Shown here: in pieces, positions 25,872 to 36,349 of the stretch | How positions within the stretch are numbered: position 1 is the stretch's first letter | Layout: the number at the start of each line of letters is the position of its first letter | Assembly: GCF_007970805.1 (NCBI RefSeq) | Contig: NZ_CP042433.1 | Location: 2,480,001 to 2,544,000 of the forward strand | Direction of reading: 5' to 3' | Origin: Flavisolibacter ginsenosidimutans | GTDB lineage: Bacteria; Bacteroidota; Bacteroidia; Chitinophagales; Chitinophagaceae | Length of the DNA stretch: 64,000 nucleotides | The notes under the pieces: generated by a model | The model's input: the letters and a program-made list of their open reading frames with translations, nothing else | Databases searched by the model: none | What the model was told of the DNA's origin: nothing | Program-made: the position numbers and the translations under genes

Positions 25872-27632
25872 TCAGGCGGGCAGTATCGCATCAAAAGCTA
25901 AACCGCTGCTGCCTTCCCCGCGGCCTGTTTCGCGGTAACGACCAACCCAGATGAATGTTTTCCCGTTGTACCATCGTACCCGCTGGTAGGCTCTTGAAAC
26001 CAGTGTGCCGGAATACGGAATTTCTTCTTCGTTGATGAAATAAGGCGTAGGCACTTCTTTCAGCATCACGCCTTTTGGTTTAATAATGTCTTTTGGCGGC
26101 ACACCCAGTTTAGGCATGGCGGCCCGCTGGAAATTAATGTCTTGATTGCTGCCGGGTTTGTGCACGGGTAAAAACGGAATCCAGTTCTCGGGAACCGTTG
26201 TGCCAAGCAGGTAACGAATCTTTGCATCGGATGGAGTTACAGGTGGCGGCTGCACGCCTGTTTTATCGGCGGCTTCGTTGCCGTTGATGCCTTTGCCCGT
26301 TGCATCGGGAATAACTTCTTCCACGCCCCAAACCATGTTGGCCATTTCGTCGCGCAAAAAATTTACTTTTTCAATCGGGTCGCTTTGCAAAGAGTGAATG
26401 AGTGTTGAGGGCAAAAAGAACTGCCGGTTATAGCTGCCCAAATGATCCTTGTTGCTCAGGTTGAACATGCTCCAATGCTGCCAGTCGTTATCCAGCCCTG
26501 CGTCTGCTGCTTCAATTAATGTGCGATCACCAAAAACATCCGTCACCACAAAGCCTTTGATTTCGCAAAGCGTGTTTACGGCCATCTTGTACGGAATCAC
26601 AAACCAGTCGTTGCCGTAAACCAAACCAAATTCCGCAAACAACAACAACAAGTGGTCCGTTGTTTTCGCGTTGAGCTTTCCAAAGTTTAGCTGCCGTTCT
26701 TCCATCTCCCAAAAACGCTGCGCCGGCATGCCTTTGAAAACCGTTGCGGTGGGAATAAATGAAACGGGAACATCTTCTTCCAATACCGGTATGTAATCCG
26801 GAGCGTCCACCGGCAATTGCCTTGAAGAAAGATCCACGTCAAAATCAAACCAATCGAGATTGTCGCCGTTATAATTTTCGCTGCGCAGAATCAATTGCGT
26901 TTGTTGACCGTTAGGCGCCGCCACCGAAAATTTATACGACAGTTTTCTTGAATCCCACGCAAAATCATCTTGCACCGGTTGTGAATATTGCCGTGCAAAC
27001 CAAGCCAAAAAATCGGCGATGTATTCATCAAGCATCCCTTCGTCGCCGCCATCAATTGTAAACTTTGCCTTGAAGGATCCGGCCTGCATGTCGGCCAACA
27101 TTTGTTCACCGTTCAAGCCCCGCTTCAACGTTGACAAATAAAAATTCAAACCTTCTATCTGTCCGCGGTAATCGTCTTCTTTGCCCGCTTCTAATTTGTA
27201 AACAGCGAAATAGCGGGGAAAATATTTTGCTTTGAACGCAGGCGAGTGAAGCTGCAAAAAATACTGTGCGGTTTGTATGCGCAAGACTTGACTAAACCGG
27301 ACCGGTTCGCGTTCCACCAGGGTTTCCATTGGCATCGCCTCGTTGTACAATCGTCCCTTGGCATCCTTCAACGCAATGCGGTCCACGTGAAGCTGGTGCG
27401 TGATGATTCGTGCATCAATGGCCGAACCGGCATCTTCTGATTCGAGTTCGCCCATTTGCCATTGTCTTGTCAAAAACCACAAAGCGTCACGCACCTCGGC
27501 ACGCAAGCTTCGCTCAAAATTTTCGGTACGCGGTCTTGCTTCTAAACGATTGTATGCCGTGATGGTAGGGATGCGGAAAACGGCTTTCAACAAATCTGGC
27601 GTTGCCCGCATTTTATCCGATAACTGTACCAT
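25872..27632 (-). CDS. Conserved hypothetical protein of the five-gene giant-protein cluster (586 aa)
   Basis: I do not recognise a named family. The start at 27632 lies 4 bases after the stop of the giant gene upstream, so the two are translationally coupled; the frame extends further upstream but only inside that gene. There is no signal peptide or membrane segment. A striking N-terminal block, EARPRTENFERSLRAEVRDA then LWFLTRQWQMGELESEDAGS (residues 31-70), looks strongly conserved. The centre is rich in aromatic residues (WFARQYSQ; WFDFDVDLSSR; RFWEMEERQLNFG), and the C-terminus has RYLLGTTVPENWIPFLPVH and SRAYQRVRWYNGKTFIWVGR. Composition is cytoplasmic-like. It is the last gene of the cluster; a structural or assembly role is only a guess. 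Confidence 0.82.
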   Translation of the reverse strand: MVQLSDKMRATPDLLKAVFRIPTITAYNRLEARPRTENFERSLRAEVRDALWFLTRQWQMGELESEDAGSAIDARIITHQLHVDRIALKDAKGRLYNEAMPMETLVEREPVRFSQVLRIQTAQYFLQLHSPAFKAKYFPRYFAVYKLEAGKEDDYRGQIEGLNFYLSTLKRGLNGEQMLADMQAGSFKAKFTIDGGDEGMLDEYIADFLAWFARQYSQPVQDDFAWDSRKLSYKFSVAAPNGQQTQLILRSENYNGDNLDWFDFDVDLSSRQLPVDAPDYIPVLEEDVPVSFIPTATVFKGMPAQRFWEMEERQLNFGKLNAKTTDHLLLLFAEFGLVYGNDWFVIPYKMAVNTLCEIKGFVVTDVFGDRTLIEAADAGLDNDWQHWSMFNLSNKDHLGSYNRQFFLPSTLIHSLQSDPIEKVNFLRDEMANMVWGVEEVIPDATGKGINGNEAADKTGVQPPPVTPSDAKIRYLLGTTVPENWIPFLPVHKPGSNQDINFQRAAMPKLGVPPKDIIKPKGVMLKEVPTPYFINEEEIPYSGTLVSRAYQRVRWYNGKTFIWVGRYRETGRGEGSSGLAFDAILPA

Positions 27633-27636
27633 GATT

Positions 27637-30600
27637 TTATTTTTGGATGCTGTATAAAGTGGTGGCTTCTTCGTAAACTTTTTTGATGTTGAAAGAATAA
27701 TCCAGCGAAATGTGCGTGAACGCACTGGTGCCGAATTCAGCAAGCACCGCCGGCAACAAAGTTGTTAATCCAGGTATGGTATCAAGCTGGTCGGGTTCAA
27801 TGGCACGCTCCTTCGCTCGGTCAACGCTATCAAGAATTGTTGCCAGTAAATTTTCCCATTGCCAACGGCCCGTCTGTTCCGGCGTAACCGCCAGCAATAT
27901 TGTTTGCGGCGGCGAAGAGTTTGGCTGGTTGTAATTAAAGCCAATGCCCGATACTTCTTCTTTGCTTGGAATAACTTCTGTCCAATCGTCAAACAAAAGA
28001 CCGCATTGTTCTGCTGCCGCATTAAAGCCTTGCGGTGCGTATTGCACAAAGGAAAGCGTGTCGTGAACGATGGTTGTGCCTTCAGGATACTCGACTGCCA
28101 GCCATGTGTCTTTGTCGCGGTAAGGCAATTGAATAGGCGAAGCTTCAAGCGGTGCGTCGTTAAAGCCGTCGTTTAGCAAGCGCACCATCTCCAGCGTGTG
28201 CATTTTCTTGCGCACCAAGGAAGCGCCGTGCAGCCATTCGTTCACTGGTAATTTCATCTTCAACACGTCTTTGGCATACGTGAGCAAATCATCTTTTGCG
28301 CCGTAAGCCTTGGCCACATCAAGCGTGTTATTGAAGCTGAAGCGGGGAAGAAGAACATAATCCGCACCCAACAAGCTTTTCGCCATGCTTGTCAGCAGGG
28401 AAACTTTTTCATTAGGACCTGTTGAAGCACCGTTCACCTTCGCAAGACTCTTGTTGAATTCAATCTTTATATCAGCGTAGCGTTTCAACACGGATATTCC
28501 CTGTGTTACCAACAAGTCAATCGTTGCATCCTCAAAGCCCACTGACGATTGCGGAAAGGCAAAGACAAAACCTGCATCCGCAAATTCTTTCAGTTTGTTG
28601 CGCAAGGCATCGGTAGTGGCTTTTGTTTTTAGTGAAGCGTCTGCAACGGCTGTTGTTAAGCCAGCAGCAAGGGTTTCGAAAGAAGAAAAAATTTGTTCAA
28701 CCCTTGCTCGCAAATCAACAAGGTTAACGTTGTTCGGGTCAACGGCGGATGCTGTTTTTGTTTTTGATGCCGGCTCGTAATCTCTTGCGGTCAACGTTTT
28801 TGAACCGCTGATCAGTTCACGCAAATAATTGGCAAAGGGCAAAATTTCGCGCAGCGAACGAAGGGAAAGATCGGCGTCGTTGCTGGTTTCGCTGAAATCA
28901 ATTTTCACAATTACGTTGTCTTCCAAATCTTCGGCTTGCGCAAAGAAATAGCGGATGCGGCTTTCCAGTTCCGATGTTCCCGATTCTTCCAGCTTGTTTC
29001 GAATGAGTAAAACAAAGTCGAGAGGTTGAACAGAAAGATCAGCCAGCGAAACGGTTCTCACGATATTCGAATTGTCAGCACGCTTTAAAACAACGCCAGC
29101 TGCATCCACCGCCCGAACGGTGCATTCGGTTTTTGCCGGATCGCCAAGCAAGCTGCCAAGCCAATGATTCAGTCCTTGTTCGGTTTGCGCTTTTTGTGTT
29201 AGCGGAACGGCCGGCCAGGGATTGCCAACAAAAGCAAAATCGAAATGCACCACCACTCGATTGGTCAACGAAAGGCTTGTGCTGCGTGCCGAATCAATGA
29301 CTTCAATCTCGGGTGTGATGTTGGTATTTGATACCGCTTGCATCACCGAAGCGGCTCTGTCGAAGTTGCCCAGCGCCAATTGGTAAGCGCTTTCTGATGT
29401 CAGCACATCACGCATTGCATCAAGCGTGTTTTCCATTTGTGCTTTTTCGTATTCGATGGCACTGATCTGTTCTGCACTCAAAGCAGGAAAGGTTGTAATG
29501 CCGTAAGGAAAAGGCGTTGCAACATTGGCCAAAGCCAAACCGTTTACAACGTGATAATCATTGGTTACTTCCTCTGGTCCGGTTGTTTTTCCTTCCTGTG
29601 GCACTTTGGTTTTCTTCAGCGGAAAAGCTTGCCGAAAAATGGGTTTGAGTTGAGCCAGAATAACCGGGTTCGCAGGCCGCGTACTCCAATCGTGCAAGCC
29701 CCGCTCAAACTGATAACCCAACAAGGCTTCCAGCGTTTGCCCGTTGCGAACACCGTCGAGCAAATACTTTGCACGGCGTACTCTTTCGGATGAAAGGTTA
29801 ACCGACAAGGTTTCCTTATCGGCGGAAGAAGCATGCGTTAAATAACCGTTGCGAAGAATAGCCGCCGCCGTTGCGTGGTTCAGCGTTGGCGCTTGCACGT
29901 AACCGCCGTTGCCGCTTTCTACAAACAAATTATCGGCTTGTTCACGCATGGATGGTGGCAATCTCTCTTCGGCCATTTTGATGCGCTTGTTGTTGGGACG
30001 AACATTTTCTAAATATCCGTAAGCGCCGAGATAGATGCCCATCTGTCGTTGCTCGTTCGATTGAGTAATTCCTCTTTGCTGTTGAAGCCGCACATCAAAC
30101 AAGGATGTTTGCCAGGCATCGAGGCGATAGGATAAACTGTCAATGTGCTCGGCAAAGATTCGTTCCGAACGGGCCGTGGGCAAGTCTTTCAACACATTCA
30201 AAGCCCACTTGTTTTCGGCAAGGTTACTCACGATGGTGAAGGGCGGAATCTCCGAATGAATGTATTGGTACAAAGGCAACGTTGAGGCTTCCGCGTCCAC
30301 AACCTTGTTTGCCGGCGCTTTAAATACTTCCCAAGGGCTTACTGAAGGCGCACTGCTGATGTTCATAAATTTTCGTGAACGCACCAATTCGTTTGCAACA
30401 ATGTTGTTGGCTTTGAAATAAAGAAAGATGCTGTGGCTTGCTTCCAGTATCATGCTGTTCAGCAGCATGAGGTAAAGCAGCGAATGCGGTTTGGCCGCTG
30501 TGCCGAAATCCTGCTTTTGCAAGCTGTCTTCATCAGCAGCATTGGCCAACAACCAATGAATGTAATTGAGGTTCGCTGCTTCGTCGTAGGGTTTAATAAG

Positions 30601-32985
30601 ATGTTCTTCCGACAAAGGCTCGCCGTCAATCAAATTCTTGTTGTCGAGCTGCGTGTGGTAATGCTGGAAAATAATTTGCAAGAGCAAGGGCCAGGACTTA
30701 AGCGTGCCGTCATCGTTCTTTTGGCTGTAACCAAAGTTTTTCAACAGCGTGCGAACGGTCATGCTTTCAAGCACCATCCCAAAAACGTCGCTAAAATATT
30801 TGCCGCCCCAGCCAAAAGCATCAAGGTTTTTTAAGTAATCGTACGAATAGCCAATGCGTTGAAAATATTCAACCGATGTTGGATTCAAACCAAGCACTTT
30901 CATCAGCGTTTCTCCGGCGCTGCCTCCTTTCGTAATGTGCGCCAGTTCGTCAACTTTTTTCTTCCATTCACCCGACGTGTATTGCAAAACCTTGAAAAGT
31001 GCAGGATAAAACTTGTCGCGAAAAATAACGATGTCGTTATTGGTTGAATACGTCCAATCGTTGAACGAGCTTGTAACGGCAATGCCGTAAGGCTGATTGC
31101 CAATTCGTAATGCTGCAAGCGGTCCACGACCCGTGACGTATTTCGTACAATGTGTGCGCAGTTTGATTAAGTCTTCGTCGCTCAACACTTCGTTCAACAT
31201 GCTGTTCATGTAATAACCAAGCGTAGTTGCATACAGCGCCGTGTTCATGGCAACGGCTTCTTTGTGATCGAAGAGGTTGGCGTTTTGCACGGTTTGCAGC
31301 ACTTCGTAGTTAATGCCGAGATAATCCGCCACTCGTTGCCCATCGGTGGCTTCCTTTAAATCTGCAACCGGTGCAAAAAGCATTTGGTCCTTTTCGATGA
31401 ATGCAATAATGTCGTCAACGCTTTGGTTTTGGGAATAGCCGGCGTCTTCGGCCTCGGTGTTGTTGGTTGGTGTGCCTTGTTGAATTAAACTCAAACCTTT
31501 GATGGAGTAACGGTGATTCTCCAAAAGCTCTTCCAAAAAAGCTTGATTGCCGGTTTTGTCGGCGCTTAGTTTCAGGCCAACAACAAGCAGTTGATCATAG
31601 CCTGTGCTTGCTTCTGCGTCTTGCAACGGAACGCGAAAACCAAGGCCGGAATCTACCGCCAATTCAAAGTCGGCAACCCACTTAAAATCATCGCCATAAA
31701 TTATGCGGTTTGTAACGGGATCTCTTGTGACCGAAGGTTGTTCGCCGTCGTCAACCGGCGCAGGCCCAAGAATAACTACATCGTTCACTTGCTTGCCAAT
31801 TTGCGACAATACCTGTTTCTTGGCCCGGTAACCGAGAAGGACAAATCTATCGGGCATCACTTTCGTATGCGGAGCTTCCGTCCATTTATCGGGTTTGGTT
31901 ACATCGAAGGTTGGGAATTGCAAATCATCTGCGCTTTGCAATTGTCCCCTGCTATCCCAGTTAAGCGGCTTTGTTTGCTTTCCCACCCACGCGGCACGGT
32001 TCACACCGAATTTATCCGTCACTACTTTCCATGCGTCTCTCTTTTTTTGCAGGTCATCACCGGCAGCAAACAAGGTTTTCCAAAGCGCTGTACCAAATTC
32101 AATTTCTTTCTCGGTTAAAACTTTCTCGTGTGTTACAACGGCGATGTCATCGGGATAAATGCGCACGAGTAATTCCTGGCCGTTTGCTGTCTGGCGAAAC
32201 TTTGTTTCCAGCCGGAGAGGCAATAGGGCAATCGGCGTATTGTCCTCCCATTGTTGAATAAGTTGTTGCGGTGTTAGTTCGCGAAACAAATCACCAATGT
32301 TGCCTGCAACAACGGTTTCTCTTCGTTTAGTTTCCGTTCGCTTGCGGGCAATTTCGTCTTTCAGGGCTTTCAGCCGTTCGCTTTCATCGGGACGAAAAGG
32401 GTTTGCTTGCGCAATGATGACTTCAATCTGTTTCTTCAGGCGATCAATCTGCGCCTGCAATCCTCGCTTATCGGCTTCCAGGCTTTCCGCTGGCGGCGTG
32501 TTTGCCAACTGCGCACGAAGGTTTTCCATCTCTTGTTGCAGCGCAGAAATTTTATCCTGTATGGCTTTTTCCTGTGCCTTTAATTCATCAAGTTGAGCGT
32601 TCAAACGTTTTCTTTCTTCGTCGGAAAGTTCGCCGTTCTCCAATTCGTTTTGAATGCCGGCAATTTTATTCTCCAGACTCTGTAACTCGTCTTCCAATGC
32701 GTGCAACGTGTCGAGCCGTTCTTTTAATCTTGCTTCGGGTGTTGTGCGCTTTGCCAGTTGCGCATTTATCTCGTCAATCTTTTTTTGCAGCGCCGCAATC
32801 TCCTTGCGCAAAGCATCAATCTGTTTAGCCGTGGCCGCGTCTTCAATCACGTCTTTTGCAGCGGCTTTTTTTTGCTCCCGCGACAGCATCAGGTATTGCA
32901 TCTGCAAGGCATACAATTCATCCTTGCTCTGGTCTCTTTCTTCCCTTGCTTTTCTGATGGCGTCAATTGATTCGGTATAACCCAT
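27637..32985 (-). CDS. Giant coiled-coil hypothetical protein of the five-gene cluster (1782 aa)
   Basis: I chose the ATG at 32985, where the coiled-coil region begins; the frame continues to 33033. Residues about 5-240 are almost continuous heptad-like coiled coil, rich in Glu, Lys, Leu and Gln. A globular part follows, opening with ALLPLRLETKF and LLVRIYPDDIAVVTHEKVL, and with LAALRIGNQPYGIAV near residue 620. The remaining ~1100 residues contain no motif I can name, no signal peptide and no membrane segment. It lies between the membrane-hairpin protein gene (123 bases upstream) and the 586-residue protein gene (4 bases downstream). Its size and coiled coil suggest a scaffold in a large assembly; this is inference. 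Confidence 0.83.
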   Translation of the reverse strand: MGYTESIDAIRKAREERDQSKDELYALQMQYLMLSREQKKAAAKDVIEDAATAKQIDALRKEIAALQKKIDEINAQLAKRTTPEARLKERLDTLHALEDELQSLENKIAGIQNELENGELSDEERKRLNAQLDELKAQEKAIQDKISALQQEMENLRAQLANTPPAESLEADKRGLQAQIDRLKKQIEVIIAQANPFRPDESERLKALKDEIARKRTETKRRETVVAGNIGDLFRELTPQQLIQQWEDNTPIALLPLRLETKFRQTANGQELLVRIYPDDIAVVTHEKVLTEKEIEFGTALWKTLFAAGDDLQKKRDAWKVVTDKFGVNRAAWVGKQTKPLNWDSRGQLQSADDLQFPTFDVTKPDKWTEAPHTKVMPDRFVLLGYRAKKQVLSQIGKQVNDVVILGPAPVDDGEQPSVTRDPVTNRIIYGDDFKWVADFELAVDSGLGFRVPLQDAEASTGYDQLLVVGLKLSADKTGNQAFLEELLENHRYSIKGLSLIQQGTPTNNTEAEDAGYSQNQSVDDIIAFIEKDQMLFAPVADLKEATDGQRVADYLGINYEVLQTVQNANLFDHKEAVAMNTALYATTLGYYMNSMLNEVLSDEDLIKLRTHCTKYVTGRGPLAALRIGNQPYGIAVTSSFNDWTYSTNNDIVIFRDKFYPALFKVLQYTSGEWKKKVDELAHITKGGSAGETLMKVLGLNPTSVEYFQRIGYSYDYLKNLDAFGWGGKYFSDVFGMVLESMTVRTLLKNFGYSQKNDDGTLKSWPLLLQIIFQHYHTQLDNKNLIDGEPLSEEHLIKPYDEAANLNYIHWLLANAADEDSLQKQDFGTAAKPHSLLYLMLLNSMILEASHSIFLYFKANNIVANELVRSRKFMNISSAPSVSPWEVFKAPANKVVDAEASTLPLYQYIHSEIPPFTIVSNLAENKWALNVLKDLPTARSERIFAEHIDSLSYRLDAWQTSLFDVRLQQQRGITQSNEQRQMGIYLGAYGYLENVRPNNKRIKMAEERLPPSMREQADNLFVESGNGGYVQAPTLNHATAAAILRNGYLTHASSADKETLSVNLSSERVRRAKYLLDGVRNGQTLEALLGYQFERGLHDWSTRPANPVILAQLKPIFRQAFPLKKTKVPQEGKTTGPEEVTNDYHVVNGLALANVATPFPYGITTFPALSAEQISAIEYEKAQMENTLDAMRDVLTSESAYQLALGNFDRAASVMQAVSNTNITPEIEVIDSARSTSLSLTNRVVVHFDFAFVGNPWPAVPLTQKAQTEQGLNHWLGSLLGDPAKTECTVRAVDAAGVVLKRADNSNIVRTVSLADLSVQPLDFVLLIRNKLEESGTSELESRIRYFFAQAEDLEDNVIVKIDFSETSNDADLSLRSLREILPFANYLRELISGSKTLTARDYEPASKTKTASAVDPNNVNLVDLRARVEQIFSSFETLAAGLTTAVADASLKTKATTDALRNKLKEFADAGFVFAFPQSSVGFEDATIDLLVTQGISVLKRYADIKIEFNKSLAKVNGASTGPNEKVSLLTSMAKSLLGADYVLLPRFSFNNTLDVAKAYGAKDDLLTYAKDVLKMKLPVNEWLHGASLVRKKMHTLEMVRLLNDGFNDAPLEASPIQLPYRDKDTWLAVEYPEGTTIVHDTLSFVQYAPQGFNAAAEQCGLLFDDWTEVIPSKEEVSGIGFNYNQPNSSPPQTILLAVTPEQTGRWQWENLLATILDSVDRAKERAIEPDQLDTIPGLTTLLPAVLAEFGTSAFTHISLDYSFNIKKVYEEATTLYSIQK

Positions 32986-33108
32986 GTTGGTTCGTTTAAA
33001 AAGTAATTGCGATGCGTGCAACCCTGCTTTCAAAAAATTTTCACACGGAAAAATTCTCCTTACTGTTCAATCTTGGCTCTTGGACTTTGAATCTTAGGTT
33101 TTGAATTT

Positions 33109-36100
33109 TCAATCAAGATTCTCCAGCATCTCTTTTGCGTGCACGGCAATCATCACCGGCTTTTGGTAAAGAATGTAAGCCATGCGTGCCGCGTTCTCGC
33201 CCCATTGATTGATGTTTTCATCGGTGCCCGCAGGCGTAAATCCTGTGGGCTTTACAACGGTGCTGATAAAGCTTTTCGTTGGCGTGTATTTATCCCAGCT
33301 TAAATCATCCCATGTAATCGGCGTCGCCGGATCATCATCGGGGTCAAAGGTTATGTCCATGCCAAAGCGAGGCTCGCCGGGAACTTGTTGAATGACGAAG
33401 TAATAACCCCAGTCGTCGGCTTCTTTTGTTGGATTGTCGGCGCCTTTTGCCTGGGGAATCGTAAGGTCAAAACCAAAGAATTTAATGTCAGGAGCCACAT
33501 CGGCCTTGAAGATGGGAAACTTGATTTCATCGGCCATCTGCGCTTCGGTTTCCACTTCAATAATCACCGGTTCTTGCGTGGCGTCGGGAATGCCGTTCTT
33601 TTTGTAGATGTGCGCCTTTTGTGCGTAAACAATCGTGTTTGGATATTTCTTCAGCAATTCACCTCTTACTACAAGCACCACTTGTTTTTTGCCGGTGGGA
33701 TTGCTCTTCTTGTGATGACCCAATTCACTCGCACCTGGCCATTGGTCAATCGGAATAATGTCCTTGTGGTCTTCGGCCAGTTGTTCTGGCGATACGTTTG
33801 ATGCATTGGTAATAATTCCCTTCATGTCCCAGAACTGCCGGAAATAACTTCCTCTTTCATCGGTTGGATATTCGCGCCACAAAAGCTCTTTGCCGAATTC
33901 ATGATTCAATCCAATCATGTACGATTCAATAAAAGGCGGATTGGTTACCAACAACGAAATGGTATTTGGCGGAATGAGGTTTAAGTTTGGAATGAGCAGT
34001 TCGGAAGAAATGTCCCGCAGCTTTTCGTACATCGGGTCGGGAAAATCGGGATAGGCCATTGCGGGCACCAGGTGTTCGAATTTCAACAGCCAGTCTTTGT
34101 TGAAGGAAAAGAAAACCATCGAAGCCAACATGCGTGGAAAAACGGTGCGTGGGTCGGTGGCTTCGGTTAGTTTTTGATAAGCGTTTGTTATGCTGTAGGG
34201 TTGATAAACTTTCTCCGGCACTTTAATTTCCAATCGCTTGTTCAGGATAACCGCCGCCGAACGAAAGTTCGCGGCTTCCACGTTGTCTTGCCCTGACGTT
34301 GCCGCTGTTTTGCTACTCACCGTTGTGTAGGTAATGGCATCGGCCGATGTTGAACTTTGCGCCGTTGTGACTGTAACCGTTGTTGAACCACTTGATGTTT
34401 CTTTCACCACCGGATCTGTTTCGGTAAACGTAAAGTTTGGAGAAGCCGGCGTTGATTGCAAAACGTTCACCAATGTGGCCGGATCGTTTAGGGCTTCTTT
34501 CTGGTTCGCTAATTTTTTCAAATTGTTTGAATAGAAATAAAGGCCAATGGCCGCAATCGCAAGCACAACAAACAATGGCCACAAGCCGGTAACAATGGCA
34601 AGCAGCAGAAATACAGCAAGCAGAATGATTAGTGCAAGAAGGTTGTTTTGCAAAAGCCAGTCAACAAGGGGACTAAATTTTTCACCGGGTAAGTTCGTTG
34701 TGATTTGGTCCACGCGGTTAATGTCAACCGGGGTTTTCTTTGGCGGTGCAGCGGATATTTTACCGTCGTTCAAATCACTGATAAGTCCTGCATGACTAAA
34801 CGAGGCATCAGATGCTACCAACCTTTTATGAATGGGTCCGCGTGGCCGCAACAGTCGCCGGAAAGCAACACTTACCGCCGCAGTTGGCAACCGGCTTTCG
34901 GCCATTTGAAAATGCAGCGTCGTGGGTGAGCCTTTTACTTTTTTTAGAATGGGCGAAAAGAACAACAAGGTTTTTTCCGGCGCCAGCTTTTGAATGAAAT
35001 TGTTTTTGATCGTTTGCGTAAAGGCCATCGAAAAAGAAGCGAATAAAATCTTGCGGTTTGCTTCTAAAATTTTTTGCACTTGCTCCCATGCTTTGGCTAC
35101 GTAATCTTCCTGGTTTTCCTGAATCACACTTGTACCGAAACCCGCCGATACTCTTGTGCGCGGATCTTTGTTGAGTGCGTGCAGCCAGCCGTTGTTTGCT
35201 ATGATCAATTCGTGTTGTAAGGCGTGGTTCTCGCCGTAAATCGGTGGACTCACAACGGGGTCGCTGGAACCGTTTGACGTCTTCTGAAGTTCCGCAGGAA
35301 AGTTTAAAATGGATTGCAGTTGTGCGAAGAAAGGACGGTTCGTGTCCATCGCCTGCGGACTTGATTTGGTTGTTGGCGACATCAGCGCACCTTCCAATCC
35401 AATGATAAAAGGCTTGTCTTCGTTTGGTGGTTCCGTGTTGCCGATGTTCGTTCCTTCCGTCATGCCAAAGCCCGGCGCCGAACCGTTCATGTCTCTTATG
35501 CCGATGCGCTTGTCCATCACTCGCGGCTCTAGAATTTTTACCAGCGATTCAAAATCTTCGTTGTCGCCGGTGCGGAAATACCATTGGTAATAAATGGGCA
35601 ATTCGATGTTTGCACCGCCGGCGATCCACGAAGGCATCTGCGCATCCACAGCCGAAGGATCGAGGCCTAAACCCGCAAGCCGCCCCGTCTCAAACGAAGG
35701 CACAACGAAGGCCCGATAGCCTTGATTTGTTTCAAGCTTTCGCGGACACATCAAACGGCAAATAATCTTGTCGGCGTTTGGATTGTTTAAATCATGCAAC
35801 GATTGCAAAAATTGCTCGAACTCCGTTGTTGAATTATAGCCTTCGTTCACGTGCAAATGCGACCAGGCCCAGGTTTGCGTATGCGGCGGTAAATTATCAG
35901 CCGACTTTACAATTACCGTTGGCAGCGGCATTTTTTTATCGTTCAACACAAACTCGCTTTGCTCCGGCTTATCATCTTCTTTCAAAACAATCAAGGCAAT
36001 CCAGGGACGAAGGTTGGCCGCTGCTGCTTTCGCCGGTGTGTAGCGCCAGATAAAATCTTCGTCGTAAAATTCAATGAACGGGAGATAGTTGGGTTCGAAA

Positions 36101-36348
36101 TTCGTGATCCAGTTCAGGGGTTCGGTGCGCACCACCATGGCGGGATTAATGCCGATGATGTCGCCGGGACCAAGCAACTGAAAATGCTTTTGCACGGTAG
36201 TGCTGTTAATCTTCACGTCCACGTCAACAGTTGAACGTTGCGTAACGGTTGGCGAGCCGTCCCCAAGATTATCTATTTGTTCAATCTTGCCGCCAATGCC
36301 TTTGCGCAGGAAAGAACCGAACGTATATTTTGCAACGGTGATGGCCAT
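33109..36348 (-). CDS. Large hypothetical protein with central membrane hairpin (1079 aa)
   Basis: No family name is recognisable. The N-terminal half (residues 1-560) has no signal peptide and contains aromatic/proline-rich blocks such as LNWITNFEPNYLPFIEFYDE and RPWIALIVLKEDD. Two hydrophobic helices at about 569-587 and 589-607, joined by TGLWP, form a tight hairpin; a Ser/Thr-rich stretch (about 640-690) and a second large half follow (NKDWLLKFEHLVPAMAYPDF; HEFGKELLWREYPTDERGSYF). If the hairpin inserts, both large halves lie on the same, probably cytoplasmic, side. The start codon is 1 base after the DUF6603 stop, implying coupled expression. It may tether the other cluster products to the membrane. 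Confidence 0.83.
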   Translation of the reverse strand: MAITVAKYTFGSFLRKGIGGKIEQIDNLGDGSPTVTQRSTVDVDVKINSTTVQKHFQLLGPGDIIGINPAMVVRTEPLNWITNFEPNYLPFIEFYDEDFIWRYTPAKAAAANLRPWIALIVLKEDDKPEQSEFVLNDKKMPLPTVIVKSADNLPPHTQTWAWSHLHVNEGYNSTTEFEQFLQSLHDLNNPNADKIICRLMCPRKLETNQGYRAFVVPSFETGRLAGLGLDPSAVDAQMPSWIAGGANIELPIYYQWYFRTGDNEDFESLVKILEPRVMDKRIGIRDMNGSAPGFGMTEGTNIGNTEPPNEDKPFIIGLEGALMSPTTKSSPQAMDTNRPFFAQLQSILNFPAELQKTSNGSSDPVVSPPIYGENHALQHELIIANNGWLHALNKDPRTRVSAGFGTSVIQENQEDYVAKAWEQVQKILEANRKILFASFSMAFTQTIKNNFIQKLAPEKTLLFFSPILKKVKGSPTTLHFQMAESRLPTAAVSVAFRRLLRPRGPIHKRLVASDASFSHAGLISDLNDGKISAAPPKKTPVDINRVDQITTNLPGEKFSPLVDWLLQNNLLALIILLAVFLLLAIVTGLWPLFVVLAIAAIGLYFYSNNLKKLANQKEALNDPATLVNVLQSTPASPNFTFTETDPVVKETSSGSTTVTVTTAQSSTSADAITYTTVSSKTAATSGQDNVEAANFRSAAVILNKRLEIKVPEKVYQPYSITNAYQKLTEATDPRTVFPRMLASMVFFSFNKDWLLKFEHLVPAMAYPDFPDPMYEKLRDISSELLIPNLNLIPPNTISLLVTNPPFIESYMIGLNHEFGKELLWREYPTDERGSYFRQFWDMKGIITNASNVSPEQLAEDHKDIIPIDQWPGASELGHHKKSNPTGKKQVVLVVRGELLKKYPNTIVYAQKAHIYKKNGIPDATQEPVIIEVETEAQMADEIKFPIFKADVAPDIKFFGFDLTIPQAKGADNPTKEADDWGYYFVIQQVPGEPRFGMDITFDPDDDPATPITWDDLSWDKYTPTKSFISTVVKPTGFTPAGTDENINQWGENAARMAYILYQKPVMIAVHAKEMLENLD

Positions 36349-36349
36349 G

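Noticed and set aside
25714..25938. 74-codon frame on the plus strand at the end of the giant cluster
   Set aside because: It partly overlaps the terminal codons of the 586-residue protein gene antisense and shows no recognisable features.
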